Assembly (NCBI RefSeq): GCF_018687715.1
Contig: NC_056754.1
Span: 20,703,001-20,767,000, forward strand
Direction of reading: 5' to 3'
From: Carya illinoinensis
Taxonomy: Eukaryota; Streptophyta; Magnoliopsida; Fagales; Juglandaceae
DNA length: 64,000 bases
Shown: piece by piece, positions 40,301-51,334 of the stretch
Layout of the letters: the number at the start of each line of letters is the position of its first letter
Numbering within the stretch: the first letter of the stretch is position 1
Translations under genes and position numbers: made by a program
The notes under the pieces: model-generated
Database searches by the model: none
Told to the model about the DNA's origin: nothing
What the model saw: the letters and a program-made list of their open reading frames with translations, nothing else

Positions 40301-42237
40301 CTAGTTGCTCTGCTGCAAAACTTACTAATTTATCCAAGTGATGTAAAACCTCAGTGTCAAAAGAGGCTTATAAAATTTCTAGGAAGTGAAAACTTCATTT
40401 TTTATTCTTCAAAATTTAAAGCGACAAAAGTTTCATAATATCATCTCTAATTCCCAACTCTCCCATATCATCTTTGATGATAGTGTGCATACCATTACAC
40501 CCTAACTGCCCACTCAGCCCACACACTGAAAAGGGGTGCAGACCACGAGATCTGAGATTTTAATGGTTTAAGCCATGCAACTAGTAAATAGCATATGACT
40601 CACTCAAATCGAAATAGGTGCGCACACACCAATCTGATATCTCATTTAAGGCCCTTTTAGGAAATTTTTTCATTAAATTTCCCGCAAGGAATCTAGAAAC
40701 GAAGATGTGTGGGAAAAGACCCCAAAAATCAGTTGTCCTAAGAGCAAGAAACTCGAACTTATTACGATATTTCCTAATAGTTGGCCCCAACATTATATAT
40801 ATATATATATATATTTTATGACATGGAACCTTACTAACTCAGAGCCCTTCAAACCCACTCCTGGGGAGTGAAGTCCAAATACACGACCCCATCCATTCTA
40901 TCTATTTTAATCTAACAACAGAAAAAATCATGTCCTTAAAACTATAGGACAATAACTTCAATGATCAGAAAAAAGTTACAGCAATTCTAACAATGTATTG
41001 AAATTTTTATCCAAAAAAAAAAAAAACAATGTATTGAAATTCTAACTATGTATTAAAAAATAGCAAAACAAGGCCAAACTAATAATCAAATCCAGTAGTG
41101 ACCATAGCTGATCCTCAATATAAATTAACATGACTTATCAAAAAGCATAAAGGGAAATAAAAGAACTGCAGCAAAGAACAATACCAACCTCGATACACAA
41201 TATAGCTGCTTCTCTAACACCAGGATTTGAATCATTCAACATCTGCAAAATCTGATAAGTAAACAATTCATAAACTTAGTCTACTTTTCCTTGAAAAATC
41301 GTCCTGAACATAAAAAAAACGTTGTTATTGATGATTATACCGGAGGAAGAATAGCCCGCTGAAGAGGAAGCTCGGTAGCTGCAAAAAGACCAATTGCTGA
41401 TGTGACAGTACGAGCGAACTCTTCTCGAACCCTCCAGCTTTTGTGTGTCCAGGCATAAGACCCTGCCCTTTCAACAATGATCGTTGGAGAAGAAACCTAC
41501 AGAACAATTTTCAACCCCCTTTATTTTAGATATAAACATCCTACCCGCCTACCTTAAGCATTCTTACCTTATTCGAAGACATTACGAAACCCCAATAATT
41601 ATGCATTTTTTTAGAAACTGAACACATTAATTAACGCTATTAAGAAAATTGTGCCTTGGCCCAACTTGCAATAATATTGCAAAGCATACAGCGAAAATCA
41701 TGTCATTATAGCATGCCTAACCTTGCCTAGTGCCCTAGACATTCTGCTTAAACTGGCTTAAAACAAACTTGAACTTCATCATTAACAAACAAATGTATCG
41801 GAAAAAACCAACCATATCAAGCAGCTTTCGAGCCCAACAGCATCTCAGATTCCACCAAAACAAGAACACACAGAAAACAAAACAAATGGAGCTAGGATTA
41901 GTACCTGCATGAGAGTGAGCAAGAGGCGTCGGGCGGCATCGCGGACGGGCTGTTTGGCGTCGCCAAGGCGGTCGACGACAGCGGGGACGAGAGCGTTGAA
42001 ATGAAGCTTGAGATGTTCGCCGGAAAGGACGGCGGCGGAGTCCAAGGCCTGGAGGGCGCCCTGAGAAACCTTAAAGTTGTTGTCCTTGAGGAGATCCATG
42101 CAGCAATCGACCAGGGCCGTGATCTCCGAAGCGGTCAGGCTCTTCCTCGAAGATTCCAGTACCTCTTGGAGCCGCTCCACCCCGGCCATGCGCTCCTTCG
42201 TGTCCTTGGCACGCGCAAGCTCTAAGGCCGCCTCCAT
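28317..42237 (-). CDS. CLASP: CLASP, CLIP-associating microtubule protein, 21 exons
   Basis: Cortical microtubule regulator; in Arabidopsis it acts in cell division, expansion and, via SNX1, auxin-carrier recycling (family knowledge). Exons on minus: 42237-41905, 41496-41341, 41242-41189, 39515-39447, 39226-39061, 37932-37771, 37594-37497, 36168-36094, 36012-35944, 35874-35789, 35701-35584, 34005-33907, 33780-33423, 33221-31468, 31347-31246, 30495-30391, 30213-30139, 30060-29992, 29837-29769, 29515-29414, 28478-28317. The total of 4281 nt closes in phase: 1426 residues against 1439 in Arabidopsis. N-terminal TOG/HEAT domain (about 1-220), second TOG (about 300-520, with EKDWSIRIAAMQK), Ser-rich basic linker (about 540-780), third TOG (from about 785, SDWSARVAAFNYL) and the C-terminal CLASP domain ending ISQARTGTAVDANHD. 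Exon 14 is unusually long (1754 nt). No lesion was seen despite many intronic insertions. Confidence 0.96.
28898..29010 (-). mobile_element. tRNA-derived SINE-like element (Au-like)
   Basis: The minus strand reads GGGTGTAGCATAGTGGTC (A-box type) and, further on, GGGTTTGATTCT (B-box type), then runs into an A-rich tail (T-run on plus at 28902-28910). The head resembles the Au SINE of flowering plants. It lies in the last CLASP intron. A target duplication was not identified. Confidence 0.55.
29609..29658 (-). mobile_element. Micro retro-insertion (18 nt) with 16-bp target duplication
   Basis: Identical direct repeats AAATACGTTGCAATAA at 29609-29624 and 29643-29658 flank only an 18-nt insert. 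On the minus strand the insert reads ACTTATC followed by A's. It looks like an extremely 5'-truncated target-primed insertion. It lies in a CLASP intron. Confidence 0.75.
30560..30608 (-). mobile_element. Micro retro-insertion (about 17 nt) with diverged target duplication
   Basis: TAAAAGCCGACATAAT (30560-30575) recurs as TAAAAAGCTGACATAAT (ending 30608). The insert between them reads on minus AACTTACC followed by A's. CLASP intron. Confidence 0.6.
30749..30815 (-). mobile_element. Micro retro-insertion (29 nt) with 19-bp target duplication
   Basis: Direct repeats AAAGCAAACATATAAAAAC at 30749-30767 and 30797-30815 are identical. The 29-nt insert reads on minus TTATTATGGATTGGTACTTA, then A's. 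CLASP intron. Confidence 0.75.
34238..34931 (+). mobile_element. TRIM retrotransposon with extra tandem LTRs, in a CLASP intron
   Basis: Terminal-repeat retrotransposon in miniature. LTRs at 34325-34498 and 34600-34773 (both 174 bp, TGTG...GTTACA) enclose a 101-nt interior. The interior has the initiator-Met primer-binding site TGGTATCAGAGA (34501-34512) and a polypurine tract (AAAGGGGGAGAT, 34588-34599). A truncated LTR precedes it (34238-34324) and a third full-type LTR follows (34783-34931) after a 9-nt spacer. No coding capacity; it would need enzymes from another element. Plus orientation, antisense to CLASP. Confidence 0.85.
35246..35397 (+). mobile_element. 5'-truncated LINE tail (121 nt) with internal duplication
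   Basis: The insert 35262-35382 ends in an A-rich run and is flanked by near-identical repeats (AAAAGCATATCCTTCA, 35246-35261; AAAACATATCCTTCA, 35383-35397). It contains the tail motif CCCATGTACTTGAG...TATCCTTATTATCAATAAA also present at 39664-39731. A 28-nt block is duplicated in tandem (35304-35331, 35332-35359). CLASP intron. Confidence 0.65.
36431..36807. mobile_element. Tourist-like MITE in a CLASP intron, perfect TAA duplication
   Basis: Terminal inverted repeats GGCCCCGTTTTGATGTTGAG and CTCAATATCCAAACAAGGCC; TAA target duplication at 36428-36430 and 36808-36810. The TIR plus TAA fits PIF/Harbinger Tourist MITEs. A subterminal repeat (ACTTTTCATCTAATCAT) occurs twice. 377 bp, non-coding. 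Confidence 0.85.
36835..37030 (-). mobile_element. tRNA-derived SINE, copy 2
   Basis: Same family as 6898-7129: minus-strand head GGTTGGCTCAAGTGGTAAGA, B-box-like GGTTTGGACCC, end CGCCCGGTGCTTAG before A's. Short direct repeats (ACAAAATACA type) flank it loosely. It sits in the same CLASP intron as the Tourist MITE, sense to the gene. Confidence 0.7.
38200..38560 (+). pseudogene. LINE zf-RVT fragment in a CLASP intron
   Basis: The plus-strand frame at 38258-38446 reads RCYMCRCSGEPVDHLLLHCD and then ALWIHTFSLFGVDWVMP, the zinc-binding domain (zf-RVT) found after the reverse transcriptase of plant LINE-like ORFs. Nothing of the RT is present upstream. It is antisense to CLASP and broken after WET. 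Confidence 0.75.
39641..39754 (-). mobile_element. Short 5'-truncated LINE tail (68 nt) with 23-bp target duplication
   Basis: Repeats 39641-39663 and 39732-39754 match at 22 of 23 positions (core ATATCTGGACCTTCC). The 68-nt insert reads on minus ATGTCCCATGTACTCGGG ... ATTGATAAAAAAA, the same tail family as 35262-35382. CLASP intron. Confidence 0.8.
40989..41041 (+). mobile_element. Micro retro-insertion (19 nt) with 17-bp target duplication
   Basis: Direct repeats AACAATGTATTGAAATT at 40989-41005 and 41025-41041 flank TTTATCC followed by A's. CLASP intron, opposite orientation to most of the others. Confidence 0.75.
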
Positions 42238-42900
42238 CGTCGCTCGGATCTAGTGCGGTTCGCTTCAGATCTGAACGCGATTAGCCAAAATCTACGGCAT
42301 ATAGAGAGTGACTAGGGAGGGAATGTGGAAGGGAGAGAGAACACGGCTAAAGCCTAGATGTAGTAGAAGGAAATGTTGGTGAGGCAGTGAGTGTAGTAAG
42401 CGAAGCGAGTGAAAGAGAAATGGGAAGAGAGAGAAGAGAGACGGTGAAGGTTGCTTCGCTTATTGACGGAGGGAAGATTGATGAAGCTATGGTTGGGGGC
42501 GTGGCAGTTATGGAATTCACCACTTGTTTCATTTCAATTTACAGTTTGTACCACTGTGCCTTTGTCGGACGGGTTTTACTTTCACCTGTATTTTGTTTTG
42601 GATCTTTTACTTTTTTTTGAAATTCTTCGTTATTCAAATAAGTTTTGATACGTACAACTAATATCGCGTATTAATTTATATATTAATAATAATTTATTTA
42701 TAAAAATAAAATTTAAATTAATATTATTTTTAATAAAATTTATTTTTTAATCAATCACAATAGATTAATGCACATATTAGTATATAATTATACTTACAAC
42801 TAGATTTTTCTTATTCAAATAGTTTAAAATCCAATATATAAATTTACCTATCTTTTTTTTCCTCAACAGGTAAAATATTTTATAGATAAATTAACGTATA
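42238..42900 (-). promoter_or_regulatory. CLASP 5' leader and promoter region
   Basis: Directly above the CLASP start on the minus strand lies a pyrimidine-rich leader (plus strand GAAAGAGAAATGGGAAGAGAG around 42411-42440), typical of plant 5' UTRs. An in-frame ATG upstream was not needed for the model. From 42600 the sequence turns strongly A/T-rich. No TATA box can be placed with confidence. Confidence 0.4.
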
Positions 42901-43849
42901 CAAAATACAAGTTTAATGAGGTAATAGTCTCCTACAGTCTTCTCAAAACTAATACACATTACAAAACAAAAGAAAAAAAAAAAAAAGGCAATCGGAGCCA
43001 AAAGATTGGCTCCCACTCCATTCTCATAAAAGAAAGACCGTTTGGTGATGGTTTTAAAATAGTCTGATGAACAGACTATATTATTGTTGCAAAAAGCTGT
43101 AGTAAGGATTGGTATGCTACAACGTGTTGGTTTAGACCAGCTGGAAGGAATTGTTATAATCACTCTTCACTTAATCTTTGGTTAGGGAAAGTTAGAACAA
43201 AATAAAGTAACAGAAAATTGAGACGAATTGCCAGCGGGAGACCACCATTATTGGTGACGGCGCGTGCAGCACACACACTGCAATTAGAGAGGAGTGGATG
43301 GTCAGAATAAGAAGATCCAACACCGTTGATCCCAACCGTGCTGTGCGTGGTGGCAAGTAATGTCTCCAAACACGACAGTGGGTGAAACTCGCACACGACA
43401 TAAGCCTCGCGTGAGGTGAACACATCGCTTGAAATGACATACTTCTTTTATTAACTTGAAGATCGGTGCCCAAGGAGGCTGATGGCTGGGCGCGTGTCAG
43501 ACCAAGATCACCGAAAAGCAACAAATCTCCTAATTTCGAAGCTAACTGAAAATTCAAAATAAACGGAAAAAAATAGCCCTAAGTGAAGGCTGAGGCTGGC
43601 GTAGGAGGGAGGTTGATGGAGCTGAAGCTCCAACCCCCCTCCCTTTAGCGAACAAAGCAGGACTCTAGCGATGGATTTTTAGCAAAGTGTTCTTTGGAAA
43701 GAACGGGACAGATACCCTCGAGTTGTTATAGATTTACTTGTCTTAACACAACACTGCCAAATTATAATTTTTTTTTTTATTTTAATAACATATTTGATCA
43801 AATTATATTATTTTTAAATTTATTTTTATAGAGAATGAGGCTACTTTTG

Positions 43850-44043
43850 AATTTAAAAAGCGTTTCATCTTATCTTAATCATTATAATTTTTTTAAATTC
43901 TTACACAAAATATAATAAACAATTCAAATTTTTTAAATTTCAATTCAGTTTTTTTAAATTTCAAAATAATAATAATATTATAAAATAATATTTTAATAAT
44001 AATTTATTTTTTATTTAAAACCATCCCATCTAAACTAATCCTT
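43850..44043. mobile_element. Degenerate Tourist-like MITE
   Basis: Shares the interior blocks CATTATAATTTTTTTAAATTC, AAATATAATAAACAATTC and CATCCCATCTAAAC with the better copies. Ends are poorly conserved. Confidence 0.45.
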
Positions 44044-44890
44044 AATAAATTTTTTATTTTTTATTTTTTTTAATAATGAGAATCGAGTTAATTATGTGGT
44101 GGCTCAGAATCCAGATGGTCCGTGCCTCCGAATTCTGAGCTGGAGCCTGGAGCCTGGTGGGGTCTTTTTCGTCAATGTGAGCAAAAAAATTTGAGGAATA
44201 TAAGGAAGAGGAAAATTGACGAGGCATTGTTGGGAATTTCAAAGTTATGCTGTTTTCTAAAATTAAAAACAATAAAATAATGAAGCGTGATGATAATTCA
44301 CATTAATATTCTACTAATATAAAATAAAATAATAGTGCAGTGTAATATATATTTTAAAGCTGAATTATTAAATTTATTATAATCGCACTCTAAGCAATAT
44401 AATATGTACAATAATTAATTTTAACACCTTTAAATAAATGATAAGAAAGTATAATCAAAATTATATTAAATTATTGTAAAAATATGTCTCTATGTCTCTT
44501 CCGAATATGATAGGTCAATCGGAATAATAAATAATTGAGTTTTTAATTATTATAAAAAGATTAGTAAAATAAATGGCTGGGAGGGCATATTTGATGAGGC
44601 CTCGGCACTTCCGCAGAATCCATCTATGCGGATAGATTTTATCTGTAGAGTAGTATTACATACGGTTATATTTGTATAAATATTATGCACTTTTTTAAAA
44701 AAATAAAATTTATTATTAAAAAAATAATTTAAATATGTGAATCTCATATTTATTTATTTAAAAAAAAAATCGCATACTTTAATACTATTAGGTTTTGCAA
44801 GTGAAGGCACGTTTTGCTTCTTGAAGATACGTATTAGAATGTTGCAGATACTCCAAGCAACTTTTGTTGCCAGGGAAAGGCAATATATTT

Positions 44891-45071
44891 TAAGAGTAAT
44901 GTTACATACAGTCGTGAAATTGCAAACACTGTACAATCGCTTTGAAAAAAAGTGAGGTCCACGATTAAAAAGTTAGTTTTTTTTTTCATATGGGTCTCAT
45001 ATTAATTTATTTTTTTCAAAGTAACTATACGCCGATTGCACAACCACGACTGTAAATATCATTTCTCATAT
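44891..45071. mobile_element. TIR element (family D MITE)
   Basis: The left end TAATGTTACATACAGTCGTG is inverted at the right end (CACGACTGTAAATATCATT). Similarity continues inward (CAATCGCTTTGAAAAAAA against TTTTTTTCAAAGTAACTATA). About 181 bp. A related, more diverged copy is at 44646-44795. Confidence 0.65.
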
Positions 45072-45474
45072 TTTAAATGGATGCAAATCACTACACAAAT
45101 TTAGGTTGAGTAATGTCAAGGAAACAGCGATGAGCTCATCCCAATATCAAATCCTGAACATGGTCTTTGGCGTCATTAATTGATTCAATTTCTTACCCAG
45201 AGGAACTCAATACATTATGTGATAGAGGTAGGACTAATATACATAGCTGTCCAAGAAAAGCCCATTCCACACCAATTTTAAGGCAAAAACTATCATTTTC
45301 ATTTTTTTTATAAGGATTTGACCTCATATCATGTGCTCTGTATTGTGTACCCCATAGTGGTTGGGAAAGTTGGAATTTAATGCTTGTAATGCTATGCTCT
45401 AAACCATAAAGTAGGAATGTCACAAAAAAAGTATGCAAATAGGGTCTTAAAAAATGATAGTTCTAAAACTCCAG

Positions 45475-45682
45475 CTTGTTTGTATAGTAAGAGTGTTTTA
45501 TTTCATCATTTCTTATCTCATTATTACAATTTTTTCAAATTCCTACATAAAATATAATAAACAATTCAATTATTTCAAATCTCAAAATAATAATAATATT
45601 AAAAAGTAATATTTTAATAATATTTTATTCAATTTTCATTTAAAATTATCTTATCTCATTTCACTATCTAAACTGCACCTTA
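45475..45682. mobile_element. Degenerate Tourist-like MITE
   Basis: Shares CATTATTACAATTTTTTCAA, AAATATAATAAACAATTCAA and the end CTCATTTCACTATCTAAACT with the family. Confidence 0.5.
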
Positions 45683-46674
45683 ATTTTTTTATGATGCAAT
45701 TAATGGGCAAGTTGAAAATCTAAGCTACTGATGATAAAGTAGATTGTATTGTCTCATATATATGTTATTGTTGTCATGATGATCCATATAGACTCCTATT
45801 ATTTGAAAAAAAAAAAAAATTTTGAGATTTTGGTTTATAAAATGATGGCATAGCCTCCAAAATTAACATAGACACCATGTTCTACCAGAAATGAGTAACA
45901 AAAATGTTAGTTCAGGTGTCATTCAACGCCAAAATCATAAAAATGTCAGTTAATTGAGTTTAAGAAAGGATAGGTTGCTCCCAAAGGGTTGATTGGCAGA
46001 GCACAAACCAGATAGAATGCTAACTTCATGACAAAGCCAACCCAACAACTCCCTTTGGACATAGCTCAAGAAATAAAAAGAGAACAAAGCTGTCACGCTT
46101 TCACTTTTGTTTAATCATGTTAGGTTAATGCTAATAATATAAGATAATATTAAAGCCAGCTTTGCATTCCATCTCAATCTCAAGCTGTCCAACTTCTGGT
46201 TAGATGGATGTCTTCTATGATTCTATCATTCTTATCCACTCCCTCTCTAAAAACATGTTCCATCAGGGTGGAAATAGCCTTTGAAGCCCCCACCAAAACT
46301 TTTAAAAATTATAAGAAAAAATATTTTCTGATGGCTTTTCTACAAGAAAAAAATTATAAAAATTAGTTTTGCAACCCAAATGTAAAAGCTTATTCTTTTA
46401 AATCATTATGATGAAACTTAAAACAAGGTATTTTGAAGGGACAGCTGGGGTGATAGTGATACTCCCAATATTATTAAGTTTATTTATACAATAATAAATG
46501 TTTAGTAATTTAATATTCTATGATAAATTGGAAGCGGTTTTTTTTTTAAAGAAACTGCACTACCTAATATAATACCTACAATACGGCTGATTATTTTCAA
46601 GGATTATTGTATGGACAATAAAACTAATATGACCAACAAAGAAATAACAACTAAAGAAAGCCATAATCTTGGTA

Positions 46675-46858
46675 GAGAAATATTTTAACCATAAAGAAAT
46701 CTTATAAAAGTGAATTTATAAATTGGCGTGACTTGATGTCATATATTAGATTTTAAATATATTTTTATAATAAAATAGATATAACGTATCTTATGAAATC
46801 ATGTTAGTTTGTAAGTTTATTTTTATGAAATTTTTTTATAGTTATATTACTTTTCTTC
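46675..46858. mobile_element. Family B MITE, best-preserved uninterrupted copy
   Basis: Inverted ends TTTAACCATAAAGAAATCTT and AAATTTTTTTATAGTTATATT, with the inner blocks ATAAATTGGCGTGACTTGAT and CATGTTAGTTTGTAAGTTTA. It serves here as the reference for the split copy around the copia element. Non-coding. Confidence 0.6.
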
Positions 46859-47103
46859 TTTTCGCATAGATTATTTCTCCTAACCACTCCAGGGCCTCTT
46901 TAATTAGTGTGCTTCCTTCCCTTAGCATTTGGTTGCAATGTTGCCTCCTCCTCCACAGCAAATCTAACTTCTAAACTCAAGCTTGTGTAAATTCATGTGT
47001 GTTAGCGAGAAATGAAACTTCATAATCACTTTCTAAGCAGGTAAGGTCAGCATTTTCGAGCAGTACTTTACGAACTCCTGAACCCAAACATAATTCTGAT
47101 TAG

Positions 47104-47310
47104 GGAAGGTTTGGGGGTAGAGATGAGAATTTTGAGTTGAGATGAAAGTTTAAAATATTAGTTTTTAGTGTTATTATTGTGTTGGGATTTGAAAAAGTTG
47201 TATTGGGATTTGAAAAAGTTGAATTGTTTATTATATTTTGTGTGAAAATTTAAGAAAGTTGTAATGATGAGATGAGATTTTTGAATACGTTTCAATACAC
47301 TCGGTGTTAT
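47104..47310. mobile_element. Degenerate Tourist-like MITE
   Basis: Shares GAGATGAGAATTTTGAGTTG, GAATTGTTTATTATATTTTG and GATGAGATGAGATTTTTGAA with the copy at 6344-6552. Flanking duplication not certain. Confidence 0.5.
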
Positions 47311-48649
47311 TAGAGAAGATATGGCTACTCCGTTTCAAGATGGTCACAATTGTATACCCCAAGGGCCAAGGCCATGAGCCCTCCAAGAAGGCAAACACTA
47401 ACCACAAAAGTGATTCAAGGTGATATTATAAATGGGGACTACTTGTAACCCATTCCTGGAAACAAGAAGCATAATTTCTAGAAATCTAAAGTTTTTGGCA
47501 TTTTTCAATCGGCCTTTGGGAAAATTTAAATCAAGGGAGGATATTTAGAAAGTGAAATGATTTGCACAAGTCTCAAATAAACATATTCCGGACAATCTCT
47601 TTGTAAAAAAGTGAGTCCCACCTCAAATATATATATATATATATATAAGAAACCTCTTCTTTTTCCGTGAAACACACTTTTTTACTATTGATTTGTACAA
47701 AACTTGTCTATTTAAGATTTGTCCATAATATTAATCTTTTTAAAAACTCCATGAGTCTAAAGATCTCACATGATCTCTTAACAATATTTTTTTGTTCATG
47801 TTTTATGGCATTAAACGAAACCAAACATTAAGTTAACATAATATCTTATTAATTGTTCACAATTTCAAAATATAAAAAAATTCAGAAATTCCTAAAAGTT
47901 ACAATCTGTTTATAGCACACCAATATACATAATCCACCAATATGCATAATCGTGTTTGCTAGAATGCTTGAAAAATGAATATGAAGATGTATGTGATTTT
48001 TTTGAAGTGATTTGAAACAAGTGCATGCGATGGGGGTAGAGGAGAGGCTCTAGGCCTAGGTATGATGTAACGTATTTGCTAGATACAGGCTTCCATGTTG
48101 GTAATATCTACGACTACACCCTTCATCAGGAAAAGGTGACGTGATGTGTTGTTACCTCTGGAAATCTGGTATTGAGGCTTTAACAATGTAATCAAGCAAC
48201 AAGTGCTCGGAAATTTTGAGCATAAATATGGAGCAACAGCTTTAAAGTTGTTCAGTTGCCTAAATCCAAATCCATGGTTTGCAACCTGAAAACTCATGAT
48301 TATGCTGAGGACTTGATCGAGAAAGTCGGGTTGGCTGGTTTTCTTAGTTTCATGTTGGGAGTGTTATGGCCAAGTTGTATGAACCGACTAGATGCTCTAT
48401 TTGTAATGCATGTGAAGCTCGGATACAAGCTATGTCTCTACTCAGAACTCGGAAGTGGAAGTTTGCTCGAAAAGAAAAAAGGAGATTTTTGTTCTTATCC
48501 TCATTTTCTGGCCTAATGTGTTTTTCCGCCCCATCTTCGTATGTATGTCCTATCTTCATTTTCAGTCTTAGGACATTTCTTTTTAAATTTTTCCGTCTTA
48601 CAAATCTCATATTGAACTGAAATATTCTTACAATAACTATTGATCTAAC

Positions 48650-49480
48650 TAGAGCACCCTTGCGAGCTATGTGTAGAAATTGTGAGCACTTTGCCTCCCA
48701 AGGATGGACCACGGTGCATCCATGTGTGATGCGACCACTTTGCCTCAACCGTGGTGCTTGCCACGAGGGTGGCAACCACTTATGCACCAATCAAGCACTT
48801 TGCTTCCCATTGTGTAGCCCGGATGGCAAGCATTGTTGCTCATCCTTCCTGGCCAATAACTTTTGCTAGAGTTCTTGGGTTTGGGCACACTTTGTTAGCC
48901 CCCAAGAGGCAGGCTCTTTTGATGAACATAGTGCTCGCCCAAGAGAGCGACGGGCACTTATGTCTTGGGCGATGGGCACTTAGGATCAAATCATATGGAA
49001 GTGATCAATTAATGAGGGGATGCATTGAAGCTCAGATATAAGATATGTCATTACTCGGAAAGAAACGCTTACGAAGCTTTTGTCTTATCTTCACTTTTCG
49101 TCTTATCTTTTATTTTTCCATCCTGTCTTCATTTTCAGCCTTGGGGACATTTTTCCATCATATCTTCATTTTTTTGTCATATCTTTATTTTCTTCATTCT
49201 ATATGTATTTTTTCATCACATGTAATCTGACCTTCCATGTATGCATTAGATCTTGTGGAGCTTATATGATTTGCATGAACTCCCATGGCCATCAAGCATT
49301 ATTCCCAAGCATGTAATGCAACCAAAGTGTTTGCATTACAAGTGCGAGCTATTGTTGCTCATCCATAGGTGCAAGTAATTTTGATCGATTAGGTTTGAGC
49401 AGTCTTTGCTCGCACTTAGCAAGTGCTTCACTCACCCTCCTGAATTGAGAGGACTTTTGCTCGCATCAAATAAAGTGCTT
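48650..49480. repeat. Degenerate GCACT/TTGCTCGCC motif array, left part
   Basis: Short motifs such as GTGAGCACTTTGCCTC, AAGCACTTTGCTTCCC, AGCATTGTTGCTC and GTGCTCGCCCAAGAGAG recur every 30-60 nt without a fixed period. The same style of sequence continues at 50930-52540 beyond the solo LTR. No coding potential. Origin unknown. Confidence 0.4.
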
Positions 49481-50818
49481 TGATGCCCAGATGACTAACA
49501 TAAGAGGAGGGTGAATTGAATTTTATTTAAAAAAATAACAATTATAAATCAAATATATAATATAAAATATAAACAAAATACGAAACAATAATAAATATAA
49601 AGAGTAAGCGTAAGAGAGAAGCAAACTCAGTATGTTAACGAGGTTTGGTCCCACTGCCTACGTCCTCGCCTCAAGCTACCCCTTGAGGATCCCCAAATTC
49701 ACTATTCAACCTCCTTCAGGTGGAGATAGAAACCTATTATACCTTTAAACAATACCGCTACAAAGGATCTGTGTAGAACACCCTCTACACTTGCAATCAC
49801 ATTACACGTGGTGATTCAACTATTCCCTGTGTATAACACTTTCTACATACACAAGGGTTATACATACTCTTTTATTGATACAGGAGCTGATAGTAGGTAG
49901 GTTATCAGAAAACATTCCTCAATGAGTGAAATAAGAACAATACAGCGCAAACTATATTTCTCTCAAAATGAACAATGATTAAAACTCAATGTTTAGAGAA
50001 GAGAGAATAAAATTTTTGAATGAATATTGTATGCTCTTGGTGTTGTTAATGTGAAACTCTCAAATGATCTATTTATATGCATATGAAACTTCATATTCAA
50101 ATTTAAAAAGATTCACATGTCAAAGACAATATTATTCATTTTTTCAAAAAATTCAAATAGAAAGTTCTTCTTTTTCAATTGTCAAAGACAACATCATTTA
50201 TTTTTCAAAAATTTCAAATTTAATCTTTTACTTTTGGCATATGACAAAAGGAGCAAACTTTACTTTTCAAAAAATTTAAATCTAATCTTTTTACTTTTTG
50301 CATATGATAAAAGGAGCACACTTTACTTTTCAAATATTTCAAACAAAAACATCTACCTTTTACATAAGTAAAAAAAATATTAATCACTTTTGAAAATATT
50401 CAAATAAAACATGCATATGTAAAAGATGACAATCAATCATCTTTAATATTTTCAAAATTCAAACATTTAATCATGTACTGCATATGTGAAGGATGACAAT
50501 CAATCATCTTTCAAAATTTTCAAATTTAATTTTCAAAATATTCATGTACATGTGAAAAATGTATTTAATGATTTATGATAAAATATTAATTTTGAACCTT
50601 AATCCTAATTTTGAATTTTTAAGAGATTTACAATATTACTTTATGACTTTAATATGAACTTGTTCCCTTCTTGCTCATGCTTGATTCTTTGATGTGCTTG
50701 ACTCCATTGTGTAGATAACTTGAGTTTGAGATTCCTTTATTTTTTGAATTCATTTATTATCATTAAAATCTATGTGTAGATATATAATTACACAAAATTT
50801 AAAACTTTAGGTTCGACA
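49481..50818 (-). mobile_element. Solo LTR of a Ty1/copia (SIRE-like) element
   Basis: Complete LTR of 1338 bp starting TGATGCCCAG and ending GTTCGACA, flanked by the 5-bp target duplication TGCTT (49476-49480 and 50819-50823). It aligns with 1-1172 over the shared part. There are no internal sequences, so it arose by LTR-LTR recombination. Orientation is inferred from the LTR 5' signature on the minus strand (TGTCGAACC...). It splits a degenerate motif array. Confidence 0.85.
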
Positions 50819-51272
50819 TGCTTGAACCCCAATTGCAAGATCAATTCCCTTATTTGTTTGAATGCCAGCCCTTCGTAAGTAGCACCTCGCCTTTTGCTCA
50901 TCCTAGGACAACACACAATGGCAAACATCATTTCATTTAGTTTTTTTTAATGCTTGTCTGATCAAACACCTTTTTGGCCAAGGGCAAGTAGTTGTTGCTT
51001 GCCCTAGTGGGATGCTTTTTGCTTGTCTCGAATTGTGAGCACTCTTAGATCACCTCGTGGGACGAGAGCATTGCTCCCCCTTCAGAGGCAATTGTGTAAT
51101 ACTCAAGCCCCAACCCCTTAGCTTATGTACCTAACCCATTTCATTTGGTTTAAAAACCAAAAAAAGTGAAACAGACTATTTCATAGGCCCTTACCTCCAC
51201 GCCCCCTTTTTCCCAACCCTTCCTCTCCTACAACTTCTTTTCCTTTTCTCCAGCCAACGCCAATGTCAACAA

Positions 51273-51334
<62 letters not shown>

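Larger units (their letters stand above)
42901..49480. other. Long intergenic region, MITE-rich, no gene recognised
   Basis: 6.6 kb upstream of CLASP. Overlapping minus-strand frames at 43160-43557 (up to 121 codons) have balanced composition but no recognised motif. Elements seen are degenerate Tourist-like copies (43850-44043, 45475-45682, 47104-47310), a TIR element (44891-45071) with a relative at 44646-44795, a family B MITE (46675-46858) and a TA run at 47626-47645. From 48650 the sequence becomes a degenerate array of GCACTTTGC/TTGCTCGCC-like motifs. Confidence 0.5.

Noticed and set aside
42001..42225. Plus-strand 74-codon frame opposite CLASP exon 1
   Set aside because: It is a shadow of the GC-richer first CLASP exon on the other strand.
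43160..43557. Possible small gene upstream of CLASP
   Set aside because: Two overlapping frames with no recognised motif, no splice signals that extend them and no homologue recognised.
48256..49316. Several overlapping frames of 60-146 codons
   Set aside because: They overlap on both strands within the degenerate motif array, with no domain and no splice support.
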